From Umezawaea sp049997955 (GTDB lineage Bacteria; Actinomycetota; Actinomycetes; Mycobacteriales; Pseudonocardiaceae): a stretch of DNA of 64,000 nt. Position 1 is the stretch's first letter; each line of letters starts with the position of its first letter. The notes beneath the pieces are model-generated. The model was not told the origin of the DNA, did not search any database, and worked only from the letters and a program-made list of their open reading frames with translations. Below, piece by piece: positions 50,827 to 58,762 of this stretch. Location: assembly GCA_049997955.1 (NCBI GenBank), contig JAEBDY010000001.1:62001-126000 (forward strand), read 5' to 3'. Position numbers and translations under genes: made by a program.

Positions 50827-52683
50827 GCACACGACACCGGACCCGGACGCATCGAGGACTACGCACTGCTCTCCGACCTGCGCACCGCGGCGCTCGTGGG
50901 GCGGGACGGATCGGTCGACTGGCTGTGCATGCCGCGCTTCGACTCGCCGTCCTGCTTCTCCCGGCTGCTCGGCACCGAGGAGGACGGGCACTGGCGGATC
51001 GCGCCGACGGCGGAGATCACCGCCACCCGGCGCCGCTACCGGGACGACACGCTGGTGCTGGAGACGGAGTTCGACACCGCCGAGGGCACCGTCCGGCTGA
51101 TCGACACCATGCCGCCGGAAGCCACCGCCGACGACGCGGACACCCGCCTCGTCCGGGTGCTCGAAGGCCTGACGGGGTCCGTGGAGGTCCGGCTCCAGTG
51201 GGTGGTGCGCTTCGCCTACGGCGACTCCGTGCCGTGGGTGCGCCGGTCGTCGAACGGCGCCGACGAGTGCATCTTCGCGGTCGCCGGACCGTCGGCGGTC
51301 GCGCTGTACGGCGACCGCCTGCCGTACCGGGTCCCCGGCAAGCGCGCCCACGAGGCCGTGTTCACCGTCGACGAGGGCGACACGCTCTCGTGGGTCATGG
51401 AGTTCTCGTACTCCCCGGAGCACCCGCCCGCCAAGGTCGACCCGGTGGGCGAGGTGCGCCGCTCCGAGGCGTTCTGGCAGGACTGGGCGTGCGACCTCGG
51501 CTACCACGGCCCGCACGGCGACGTGGTGCGCCGGTCGCTGATCACGTTGAAGGGCCTCACGTACGCGCCCAGCGGCGGCATCGTGGCCGCCCCGACGACG
51601 TCGCTGCCCGAGACGTTCGGCGGCGAGCGCAACTGGGACTACCGGTACTGCTGGCTGCGGGACGCGACGCTGACCCTGCTGGCGCTGGACAACTTCGGCC
51701 GGTCCGGCGAGGCCGAGGCGTGGCGGCACTGGCTGCTGCGCGCGGTCGCCGGCGACCCGGCCGACCTGCAGATCATGTACGGCCTGTCCGGGGAACGGCA
51801 CCTGGTCGAGTGGGAGGTCGACTGGCTGCCCGGCTACCGCGGCGCGAAGCCGGTGCGGATCGGCAACGCGGCCTACCGGCAGCTCCAGCTCGACGTGTAC
51901 GGCGAGGTCATGGACGCGCTGCACCTGGCGCGCGAGCGGGGGATCGCGGAGTCCGCCGAGTCGTGGGCGATGCAGCGCGGCATGATCCGCCACCTCCGCA
52001 AGATCTGGGACCGCCCGGACAAGGGCCTGTGGGAGGTCCGCGGCCCCGACCGGTACTTCACCCACTCGCGGGTCATGGTGTGGGTCGCGTTCGACCGGGC
52101 CGTCCGCGCGGTCGAGCAGTACGACCTGCCCGGTCCGGTGGAGGAGTGGCGCGAGCTGCGCGACACCGTGCACGCGGAGGTGCTGGCGAAGGGCTGGAAC
52201 GCCGAAGTCGGCGCGTTCACCCAGTTCTACGGCGGCACCGAACTGGACGCGGCCACGCTGCTCATCCCCGCCGTCGGGTTCCTGCCCGGTGACGATCCCC
52301 GCGTGCTCGGCACGATCGAGGCGATCCGCCGGACGTTGAAGCACGGCGACCTGGTCGACCGGTACTACACCGACCCCGGCCAGTCCGAAGTGGACGGCCT
52401 GAGCGGCGAGGAGGGCTCCTTCCTGGCCTGCTCGTTCTGGTTCGTGGACGCGCTCGCCCTGTCCGGGCAACGAGAAGAGGCGGTGGCGATGTTCGACCGA
52501 CTGGTGGGACTGGTGAACGACGTGGGCCTGCTGGCCGAGGAGTACGACGCCAGGACGGGCCGGATGTCCGGCAACTTCCCGCAGGCGTTCAGCCACCTCG
52601 CGCTGGTCAACAGCGCCGCGGTGCTCTACGGCCAGGGCCACACCCGCGAAGAGCGCGACCGCCGAGACGGGTCCGGCCGATGA
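50824..52683 (+). CDS. Glycoside hydrolase family 15 protein (glucoamylase/trehalase-like)
   Basis: A 619-residue cytosolic GH15 enzyme. The N-terminal beta-sandwich begins IEDYALLSDLRTAALVGRDGSVDWLCMPRFDS, and the (alpha/alpha)6 barrel has GERNWDYRYCWLRDA, DKGLWEVRGPDRYFTHS and GEEGSFLACSFWFVDAL, which contain the catalytic glutamates. Actinobacterial members of this group are trehalases or glucan/isomaltose hydrolases that release glucose. The next gene, overlapping by 4 bases, is a glucose dehydrogenase-like enzyme, a fitting partner. Confidence 0.92.
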   Translation: MAHDTGPGRIEDYALLSDLRTAALVGRDGSVDWLCMPRFDSPSCFSRLLGTEEDGHWRIAPTAEITATRRRYRDDTLVLETEFDTAEGTVRLIDTMPPEATADDADTRLVRVLEGLTGSVEVRLQWVVRFAYGDSVPWVRRSSNGADECIFAVAGPSAVALYGDRLPYRVPGKRAHEAVFTVDEGDTLSWVMEFSYSPEHPPAKVDPVGEVRRSEAFWQDWACDLGYHGPHGDVVRRSLITLKGLTYAPSGGIVAAPTTSLPETFGGERNWDYRYCWLRDATLTLLALDNFGRSGEAEAWRHWLLRAVAGDPADLQIMYGLSGERHLVEWEVDWLPGYRGAKPVRIGNAAYRQLQLDVYGEVMDALHLARERGIAESAESWAMQRGMIRHLRKIWDRPDKGLWEVRGPDRYFTHSRVMVWVAFDRAVRAVEQYDLPGPVEEWRELRDTVHAEVLAKGWNAEVGAFTQFYGGTELDAATLLIPAVGFLPGDDPRVLGTIEAIRRTLKHGDLVDRYYTDPGQSEVDGLSGEEGSFLACSFWFVDALALSGQREEAVAMFDRLVGLVNDVGLLAEEYDARTGRMSGNFPQAFSHLALVNSAAVLYGQGHTREERDRRDGSGR

Positions 52684-53705
52684 GGGCCGCGTTCGTGGTG
52701 CCCGGCAAGCCGGAGCTGGCCGAGGTCGTGGAGTGGGACGAGCCCGTGCCCGCCGACGGCGAGGTGCAGGTCGAAGGCCTGCTGGTCGGCATGTGCGGCA
52801 CCGACGTGGAGATCGTGCGCGACGGCTTCGGCACGCCGCCCCCCGGCAAGACCGGGCTCGTGCTGTTCCACGAGTCGCTCGGCCGGGTCGTGGCGGCCCC
52901 GATGGGCGGCGACCTCGCACCGGGCGACCTGGTCGCGGGCGTCGTGCGGCGGCCGGACACCGTGCCGTGCTCGGCGTGCGCCGTCGACGCGTGGGACTTC
53001 TGCCAGAACGGCGAGTACACCGAGCGCGGCATCAAGGAGCTCGACGGCTACGGCATGCAGAGGTGGAGCGTGCCGCCCAAGTTCGCGATCAAGCTCGACC
53101 CGACCCTCGGCGACCTCGGCGTGCTCACCGAGCCGACGTCCATCGTGGCGAAGGCGTGGGACCAGGCGCTGCTCGGCTGCCGCCGCGCCCACCTGACCCC
53201 GCGCACCGTGCTGATCACCGGCGCGGGCCCGATCGGCCTGCTCGCGGCGCTGCTGGCCGTGCAGCGCGGCCTGGCCGTGCACGTGGTCGACCGGGCAACG
53301 TCCGGCCGCAAGCCCGACCTGGTGCGGGGCCTCGGCGCGACCTACCACTCCACCGCGGACACCGTGCCGGAGGTGGACGTGGCCATCGAGTGCACCGGCG
53401 TCGCCGAACTCGTCTGGGAGGCCGTCCGCCGCGCGGCCGTGACCGTGCTGACCGGCCTGTCCGGCGACCACGGCACGTTCGCCGCCGAACGGCTGGTGCT
53501 GGACGAACTGGTGCTGCACAACCGTTCCGTCGTCGGCTCGGTCAACGCGGGCCTCGCCGACTGGCACACCGCCGCCACCGCGCTGGCCGCCGCCGACCGC
53601 ACGTGGCTCGGCGGCCTGATCACCCGCCGGGTGCCGCTCGACCGCTTCGTGGACGCGATGGAGCGGCAACCGGACGACGTGAAGGTGGTCGTGGACCTGG
53701 CCTAG
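52680..53705 (+). CDS. Zinc-dependent glucose 1-dehydrogenase-like MDR
   Basis: A 341-residue medium-chain dehydrogenase. Catalytic zinc ligands are C39 (GMCGTDVE) and H64-E65 (FHESLG); structural cysteines lie in PCSACAVDAWDFC, and the cofactor motif is TGAGPIGLLAALLA. The shape, with HES and the spacing of these motifs, resembles archaeal-type glucose 1-dehydrogenases. It should oxidise glucose freed by the GH15 enzyme to gluconolactone. ATGA overlap couples the two genes. Another sugar or polyol substrate remains possible. Confidence 0.85.
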   Translation: MRAAFVVPGKPELAEVVEWDEPVPADGEVQVEGLLVGMCGTDVEIVRDGFGTPPPGKTGLVLFHESLGRVVAAPMGGDLAPGDLVAGVVRRPDTVPCSACAVDAWDFCQNGEYTERGIKELDGYGMQRWSVPPKFAIKLDPTLGDLGVLTEPTSIVAKAWDQALLGCRRAHLTPRTVLITGAGPIGLLAALLAVQRGLAVHVVDRATSGRKPDLVRGLGATYHSTADTVPEVDVAIECTGVAELVWEAVRRAAVTVLTGLSGDHGTFAAERLVLDELVLHNRSVVGSVNAGLADWHTAATALAAADRTWLGGLITRRVPLDRFVDAMERQPDDVKVVVDLA

Positions 53706-53807
53706 CGGACGGGTGCGGCAACCACAACGTTTTAGGGGTGTCGGGAAAACAGCCGCACGAAGAACCGCGGAATGCCGGATCGCCGCTTTCCGCGAATCGG
53801 GATCCGC

Positions 53808-53822
53808 TACCTTGCCCCCATG
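53808..53822 (+). promoter_or_regulatory. -10 box and leaderless start of DUF3558 gene 2
   Basis: TACCTT (53808-53813) is followed after 6 bases by the ATG at 53820. Confidence 0.45.
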
Positions 53823-54413
53823 ACCCACTGGCACCGCGCTGCGGCACTCGCCGCCGCCGTCGCCCTGCTCGCGGGCTGCTCGCAGAAGACCCCGGGCAGC
53901 GCGGCCGCCGGGCCGACCGGGCCGGGTGAGACCACCTCGGCCACCGCGCGGCCGTCCACCAGCGCGAAGCCGTCGGTCACGCGGCCGAAGGAGGTCGACC
54001 TCACCGGCGTCGACTCGTGCGGCGTGCTCTCCGACGCCCAGAAGCAGCAGTTCGACCTGGTCAAGGCCCCCGCGACGCTGAAGTCGTCCGTGTACGCGGA
54101 CGCGACCCTGTGCAGCATCGGCTCCGGCGACCTCTCCTACGGCGTCGGGCTGGTCGCCGCCGCGAAGAACGGGGTCGAGGAGTACGCCGCCGGCGTGGCG
54201 AAGGGGGAGCTCACCCCGCTGCGGGCGGGTGGCTTCCCGGCGCTCACCGGCACCTCGACCGCGCTGCTGCCGAGCTGCACCATCTACCTGGACGTGGCCG
54301 ACGGGCAGATGATCGACCTCAGCGTCGACAGCACCAAGGTTCCGATGGGTGAACTCTGCACGCGCGCCAAGGCGATCGCCGAGGCCGTGGTCCAAACGAT
54401 CAGCGCGAAGTGA
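53820..54413 (+). CDS. DUF3558 lipoprotein, cluster 2
   Basis: A 197-residue lipoprotein with lipobox LAGC (cysteine 20), a Thr/Ser/Pro tether to about residue 60 and a DUF3558 domain with cysteines in DSCGVL, TLCSIG, PSCTIY and ELCTRA, the same pattern as the cluster 1 protein, and the shared DVADGQM block. The first ATG with a lipobox was chosen; a -10 box lies 6 bases before it. It heads a second PPE-EspG cassette, but a 122-base gap before the next gene has its own elements. Confidence 0.82.
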   Translation: MTHWHRAAALAAAVALLAGCSQKTPGSAAAGPTGPGETTSATARPSTSAKPSVTRPKEVDLTGVDSCGVLSDAQKQQFDLVKAPATLKSSVYADATLCSIGSGDLSYGVGLVAAAKNGVEEYAAGVAKGELTPLRAGGFPALTGTSTALLPSCTIYLDVADGQMIDLSVDSTKVPMGELCTRAKAIAEAVVQTISAK

Positions 54414-54493
54414 CGGACGTCCTGAGTAGAACTGCGCGAATACCAGCGGAACCGTCGCGGCACGTCGTGCATCAGAGTTAAAGTCGTCTCAAT

Positions 54494-54515
54494 TGCACTC
54501 ACTGGGGTAAGTGCA
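54494..54515 (+). promoter_or_regulatory. Dyad in the 5' region of PPE-EspG cluster 2
   Basis: TGCACT (54494-54499) and AGTGCA (54510-54515) flank 10 bases, 21 bases before the GTG of the helical gene. It may be an operator or an RNA hairpin. Confidence 0.35.
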
Positions 54516-54535
54516 GGACTGAGGGAGGATGTGCC

Positions 54536-54925
54536 GTGTTCATCGCGGATGGTGGTGGTGGTTCGTCGCAGGCGCCGCTTCCCGACTACAGCGGGTCGAA
54601 GCAAGGGCTGAAGATCGAGCCTTCTTCCATCCCCGCTGCTCGGAAGGTTTTCGAGGACGCCATCTCGGTCCTCGACGCGCAGTTGAAGGACACGAAGGAC
54701 GCCCTTGAGGCGAAGCAGTGGGCGATGGACCCGGTCAGCCGGGAGACCGCGGACAAGTTCAACCGCGACACCTTCACCGCCGGTGACTCGGCGGCGCTCA
54801 CCGCGATCATGGCGTACCGCGCCCAGCTGGACGGCGTTGTGACGCAGCTCACCCAGATCGAAGCCACCTACCGCCAGGTCGAAGGGGACAACGTCGCGTC
54901 CTGGGGGCGCATCAACCCGGCGTGA
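54536..54925 (+). CDS. Small helical protein, cluster 2
   Basis: A 129-residue protein with a Gly/Ser-rich start (FIADGGGGSSQAPLPDYSG) and then two or three long helices (IPAARKVFEDAISVLDAQLKD, ETADKFNRDTF, IMAYRAQLDGVVTQLTQIEATYRQVE). It has the size and helix content of PE/WXG100-like partners and occupies the position of the 17378 gene in cluster 1. The GTG follows GGGAGGATG. It may pair with the next PPE protein for secretion; this is inference from order. Confidence 0.65.
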   Translation: MFIADGGGGSSQAPLPDYSGSKQGLKIEPSSIPAARKVFEDAISVLDAQLKDTKDALEAKQWAMDPVSRETADKFNRDTFTAGDSAALTAIMAYRAQLDGVVTQLTQIEATYRQVEGDNVASWGRINPA

Positions 54926-54973
54926 TCCGCTTGACACGAACTCGCACGACCGCACCTGAGGGGGCGAACGACC

Positions 54974-56368
54974 ATGGGTGATCACCGCTGGCGCGGGTAC
55001 TCCCACGAAGAGCTGCACAAGATGATCAACAGCGGGCCGGGGGTGGCCGCGTCCATCCCGCTGGAGGACAAGTGGCAGGCGCTGTCGGAGACCCTGGGTC
55101 AGATCGACACGTCCATCCAAGAAGGACTGACCAAGGTCGGCGCCAGTTGGGAAGGCGCGTCGGCCGAAGCGGCCACGACCGCCCTGTCGCCGCTCGCGGC
55201 GTGGGCGACCGACGCGGGCCAGGGCGCGGACACGATGAAGGCCTCCGCCCACCTCCAGGGCGGCTACATCGCCGACGCCCGCAAGGAGATGCCGGAGCCG
55301 GTGCCGGTGACCACCGAGGCGCCGTCGACCGGTGACAAGGTGCTCGGCGCCCTGACCGGTCCGGTCGGCATGCTGCACGTGATCAACCAGCAGAAGGACC
55401 ACGAGGCCCAGGAAGCCGCTCAGGACAACGCTGAGCAGAAGGCCATCACGGTCATGAACAACTACCAGTCCAGCAGCGAGTGGAACAGCGACACGCTGGG
55501 CCAGTTCGTGCCGCCGCCGCAGGTCGTGATCGACACGCCACCGCCGAGCGGCGCGGGCACCTACAACAGCAGCAGCGCGAACTACAGCAGCACGGACTCG
55601 TCGACGTTCACGCCGAAGGGCGGTGACGGCACCACGTCCACGTCGTTCGCCGTGTCTCCGTCGGGTCCGACCACGAGCCAGCCGCCGGTGTTCACCGGTG
55701 GGACCGGAGGCGGCACGACGAACCCGTCGTGGACGCCTCCGCCCACCCAGCCGCCGGTGAACCTGCCGCCGGTCCAGCCGACGCCTCCGCCCGGTGGTGG
55801 ACTCCCCGTTCCTCCGCCCGGCGGGTTTCCGCCCGGCGCCGGTCCGGTCCGGCCGCCGATCGGCGGCCCGGTTCCGCCCGGCGGCTTCAGGCCGGGCCAG
55901 TCCGGTCCCGGCGGTCGTCCCGTCGTGCCCGGCGGCTTCCGGCCCGGTGGTCCCGGCGGGCCTGGTGGTCCCGGCGGTCCCGGCACCTCGGGCGGTCCCG
56001 GTGGAACTCCCGGTGGTCCCGGTGCCGGTCGTGGCGGCTTCAGCGGCCTGCCCGGCGGTCCCGGTCAGGGCATGAGCGGTGCCGGCGGTCCCGGCGGGCA
56101 GTTCGCGGGTCGTCCCGGCGGTCCCGGCGGCTTCGGTCCCGGTGGTGGCTTCGGCCCCGGCGGTGGCTTCGGCCCCGGTGGCGCGAACGGCCCTGGCGGC
56201 CGTCCGGGCCAGGGTCCTGGCGGCATGGGTGCCGCGGGCGGTCGTGGGGGCGACGGCGAAGAGGACACCGAGCACAAGATCGCGGACTACCTGGTGGAGA
56301 CGGACGACGTGTTCGGCGACGACCGCCTCGTCGCTCCACCCGTGATCGGGGAGACACCGCAGCAGTGA
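54974..56368 (+). CDS. PPE/WXG-type secreted protein with Gly/Pro-rich region, cluster 2
   Basis: A 464-residue protein. Residues 1-170 form a PPE/WXG helical domain with the turn GASWEGASAEAA near residue 58. Residues 180-275 are a Ser/Thr/Pro linker, and about 275-425 are a collagen-like run of GGPG, PGG and FGPGG units. The last 37 residues repeat the acidic tail of the cluster 1 protein, with DDVFGDDRLV and VIGE. The following EspG gene overlaps its stop. Export through a type VII system is likely. Confidence 0.75.
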   Translation: MGDHRWRGYSHEELHKMINSGPGVAASIPLEDKWQALSETLGQIDTSIQEGLTKVGASWEGASAEAATTALSPLAAWATDAGQGADTMKASAHLQGGYIADARKEMPEPVPVTTEAPSTGDKVLGALTGPVGMLHVINQQKDHEAQEAAQDNAEQKAITVMNNYQSSSEWNSDTLGQFVPPPQVVIDTPPPSGAGTYNSSSANYSSTDSSTFTPKGGDGTTSTSFAVSPSGPTTSQPPVFTGGTGGGTTNPSWTPPPTQPPVNLPPVQPTPPPGGGLPVPPPGGFPPGAGPVRPPIGGPVPPGGFRPGQSGPGGRPVVPGGFRPGGPGGPGGPGGPGTSGGPGGTPGGPGAGRGGFSGLPGGPGQGMSGAGGPGGQFAGRPGGPGGFGPGGGFGPGGGFGPGGANGPGGRPGQGPGGMGAAGGRGGDGEEDTEHKIADYLVETDDVFGDDRLVAPPVIGETPQQ

Positions 56369-57171
56369 CGTACTTCGGGGGGCCGGTGGAGAGGGAGCCC
56401 GTAGTCCTCTCCACCGAGGAGTTCGACGTCGTGTGGGAGCACCTGCGGCTGGGGCCGATGCCCCTCGTCATCAAGGTGCCCTCACCGGGCAAGAGCGAGC
56501 GCGAACGCCGTGACCTGGAACTGCGGGTCTGGCACGCGCTGGAGGCCCGCGGGCTGGGGCGACCGATCGGCCTGCACCCCGAGTTCGACCACCTGATCAG
56601 GATGTTCGTCCGCCCCCAGACGGAGGTGGACGCCAGGGTCTGGGTTGGCAGGAGCGTCCGCGTCCTCGCGGTCGCGAACGGCGACTTCGGCGCGGTGGCC
56701 ACGCTGTCCGGCGACCGGATCACGCTGCGGCGCGCGGCGGGGTCCGGTCTGCCGACGGCGGTGGTCGGCGCGCTGCCGCAGCACCCGGCCGGGACCGGGC
56801 ACTCGGTGACCATGCCGAGCGCCAGCCTGGAGGCCGCCGTCCAGAAGTCCGACGGCACGCCCAAGGGCCTGGAGAACTCGCTCAAGCAGCACGGCGTGCG
56901 GGACGACGACGCGAAGACGCTGGTCAAGATGTTCACCAACCTGGTCCACACGGGGAACTTCGGCGCCGCCGCTCGGGACAGGTACGGCAAGCGCTGCCGC
57001 CCGGAACGGGTGGTCGCGTTCTTCGACACCGAGGACGGCCGCTACCTCCAGCAGCGCCGTGCTTCGCCGGGCACCGAGCCCTGGAGCACCTTCACCCCCA
57101 CGGACCTGCGTAGGCTGACCTTCCAGCTGGACGAACTGCTCGCGGAAGCCGTGCGCAGCGCGAAGAGCTGA
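56365..57171 (+). CDS. EspG-family ESX chaperone, cluster 2
   Basis: A 268-residue EspG protein with the same N-terminal block as the cluster 1 copy (VVLSTEEFDVVWEHLRL, then KVPSPG) and the same ending (VVAFFDTEDGRYL). It begins at GTG within a GTGA overlap with the PPE gene and ends at a strong terminator. It should recognise the PPE helical domain. No ESX core gene is in the window, so the secretion channel must be encoded elsewhere. Confidence 0.85.
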   Translation: MTYFGGPVEREPVVLSTEEFDVVWEHLRLGPMPLVIKVPSPGKSERERRDLELRVWHALEARGLGRPIGLHPEFDHLIRMFVRPQTEVDARVWVGRSVRVLAVANGDFGAVATLSGDRITLRRAAGSGLPTAVVGALPQHPAGTGHSVTMPSASLEAAVQKSDGTPKGLENSLKQHGVRDDDAKTLVKMFTNLVHTGNFGAAARDRYGKRCRPERVVAFFDTEDGRYLQQRRASPGTEPWSTFTPTDLRRLTFQLDELLAEAVRSAKS

Positions 57172-57178
57172 ACTCGGA

Positions 57179-57226
57179 GGTTTCGGGCCCGTGCCGCAGG
57201 AGTGCCACGGGCCCGAAACCTTTTTC
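57179..57226 (+). terminator. Rho-independent terminator of PPE-EspG cluster 2
   Basis: A perfect 15-bp stem (57179-57193 with 57206-57220; arm GGTTTCGGGCCCGTG), a 12-base loop and then TTTTTC. This is the strongest terminator in the window. Confidence 0.9.
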
Positions 57227-57260
57227 TGGCGCTGTGCGTGGGCCCGCTGGGGCGATGAAG

Positions 57261-57275
57261 TGTCCGTTATGGACA
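57261..57275. promoter_or_regulatory. Dyad TGTCC-N5-GGACA
   Basis: A perfect 5-base inverted repeat around GTTAT in the 240-base region between the terminator and the sterol-carrier-like gene. The rest of this region has no gene. Confidence 0.3.
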
Positions 57276-57399
57276 GCGGCATTGGGTTCTTCTTGTCCGG
57301 CAAGGGGATCACGTTCACCCGCGCCAGGGTGAGCGGTCGTGGTCGGCGCCACGGCACTGCGGAACCTGCGCATGGCGAGACCTGCGCGGGCGCCACGAC

Positions 57400-57414
57400 T
57401 AGCCTGGACGTGTG
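57400..57414 (+). promoter_or_regulatory. -10 box and leaderless start of the sterol-carrier-like gene
   Basis: TAGCCT (57400-57405) is followed after 6 bases by the GTG at 57412. Confidence 0.5.
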
Positions 57415-57789
57415 CCGTCGAAAACCGTTGACCCACACGAGATGCGCGCCGCGGTGGCGGCCGTGCTGCCCTGGCTCGGCGGCGGGGCCGACCAGCCGGA
57501 GCGGCCCGTGCTCGCCGCCGCGGTGCGCCTCAGCCTCCGCACGCTGGAACAGGACGCCCCCGGCCGCAGCGTCGAGGTGCGCGTTCCGCCGTTCGCCGCC
57601 GTCCAGTGCGTCGCGGGTCCGAGGCACACCCGCGGCACGCCGCCGAACGTGGTCGAGACCGATCCCCGCACCTGGCTCGAACTCGCGACGGGCAGGCTCA
57701 CCTGGGCCGACGGTCTGGCCGACGGCCGGATCACCGCCTCCGGCAGCCGTGCCGACCTGTCGGACCTGCTGCCGGTGCTGCGCTTCTAG
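57412..57789 (+). CDS. Sterol-carrier-family protein
   Basis: A 125-residue SCP2-type protein (blocks RPVLAAAVRLSLRTLEQDAPG, VEVRVPPFAAVQCV, PPNVVETDPRTWLELATG and WADGLADGRI). This small family is found close to purF across actinobacteria, including mycobacteria, and the conservation of position is striking, but the role is unknown; lipid binding is inferred from the fold. GTG start with a leaderless-type promoter. purF lies 4.5 kb downstream here, displaced by inserted genes. Confidence 0.8.
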   Translation: MPSKTVDPHEMRAAVAAVLPWLGGGADQPERPVLAAAVRLSLRTLEQDAPGRSVEVRVPPFAAVQCVAGPRHTRGTPPNVVETDPRTWLELATGRLTWADGLADGRITASGSRADLSDLLPVLRF

Positions 57790-57814
57790 CGGGACGACTC
57801 CTACCATTTCCCAG

Positions 57815-58762
57815 ATGAGCAACGTGGAAGCGAGCCCCGAGGTCTTGCCCGGAGAATCCACGCGCTCCGCCCCTCAACTCCTCCTGCCGCGCCTGGTCCC
57901 GCTCGGCGGACCGCGAGCCCAGCCCGTCCGCCGCACGCTCCCGCAGCGCGCCAGGTCGTTGATCGGGGCCTGGTGCTTCATCGACCACTACGGTCCCGAG
58001 ACGCCGCGCATGGCGGTCCCCGGCCACCCCCACACGGGCCTGCAAACCGTGTCGTGGCTGTTCGCGGGCACCATCGAGCACCGCGACACCGTCGGCACGA
58101 GGTCGCTGGTCCGCGCGGGCGAGATGAACCTCATGACGGCCGGTCGCGGCATCGCCCACTCCGAGTACGCCACCAAGGACACGGACCTCCTGCACGGCGT
58201 CCAGCTCTGGGTCGCCCTGCCCGACCGCGACCGCTTCACCGACCCGCGCTTCGAGCACTACGCGCCGCCGTCGACCACCCTCGGAGACGCGCGGGTGACC
58301 GTGTTCCTGGGGTCCCTCCTGGGCTCGACGTCCCCGGTGGCGACCAGCACCCCGCTGCTCGGCGCCCAACTGGATGTGCCCGCAGGCACGCGCCTGGAGC
58401 TGGACGTGGACCCCGCGTTCGAACACGGAGTCCTGGTCGACGCGGGAGACGTCCAGGTCGAGGGCGCGGCCGTCACCGACGCCGAACTCCTCTACCTGCC
58501 AACGGGAGCCGCGACCCTGACGATCGCCGTCGGCGACCGCCCGGCCCGGCTCCTGCTGCTCGGTGGCGAACCGCTGGGCGAACGCATCGTCATGTGGTGG
58601 AACTTCATCGGCCGCACCCACGACGAGGTCGAACGCTTCCGCGCCGAATGGCAGGCCCAGACCGCGGAACGGGAAGGCCCGTACGGCACCTTCCCCACCG
58701 AGTGGTCCTCAGTCCTCCCGGCCCCGGAACTCCCGAACGCCAGGCTCAAGCCCCGCGACTAG
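57815..58762 (+). CDS. Pirin family protein
   Basis: A 315-residue bicupin of the pirin family. The N-terminal cupin has the metal ligands in VPGHPHTGLQTVSW and GIAHSEYA, with VQLWVALP after them. Bacterial pirins include quercetin dioxygenases and regulators of pyruvate metabolism; which applies here is unknown. It begins 25 bases after the sterol-carrier-like gene and could be co-transcribed. Its stop overlaps the convergent hydrolase stop by 4 bases. Confidence 0.88.
   Translation: MSNVEASPEVLPGESTRSAPQLLLPRLVPLGGPRAQPVRRTLPQRARSLIGAWCFIDHYGPETPRMAVPGHPHTGLQTVSWLFAGTIEHRDTVGTRSLVRAGEMNLMTAGRGIAHSEYATKDTDLLHGVQLWVALPDRDRFTDPRFEHYAPPSTTLGDARVTVFLGSLLGSTSPVATSTPLLGAQLDVPAGTRLELDVDPAFEHGVLVDAGDVQVEGAAVTDAELLYLPTGAATLTIAVGDRPARLLLLGGEPLGERIVMWWNFIGRTHDEVERFRAEWQAQTAEREGPYGTFPTEWSSVLPAPELPNARLKPRD

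Noticed and set aside
50221..52920. Antisense open frame of 899 codons opposite the GH15 gene
   Set aside because: It is Arg/Pro-rich, lacks domains and mirrors the GC3 bias of the real GH15 gene on the other strand; part of it translates the 28-bp repeat.
57191..57814. N-terminal extension of the pirin gene
   Set aside because: It reads across the terminator and the sterol-carrier-like gene in another frame; the ATG at 57815 gives a normal pirin start.
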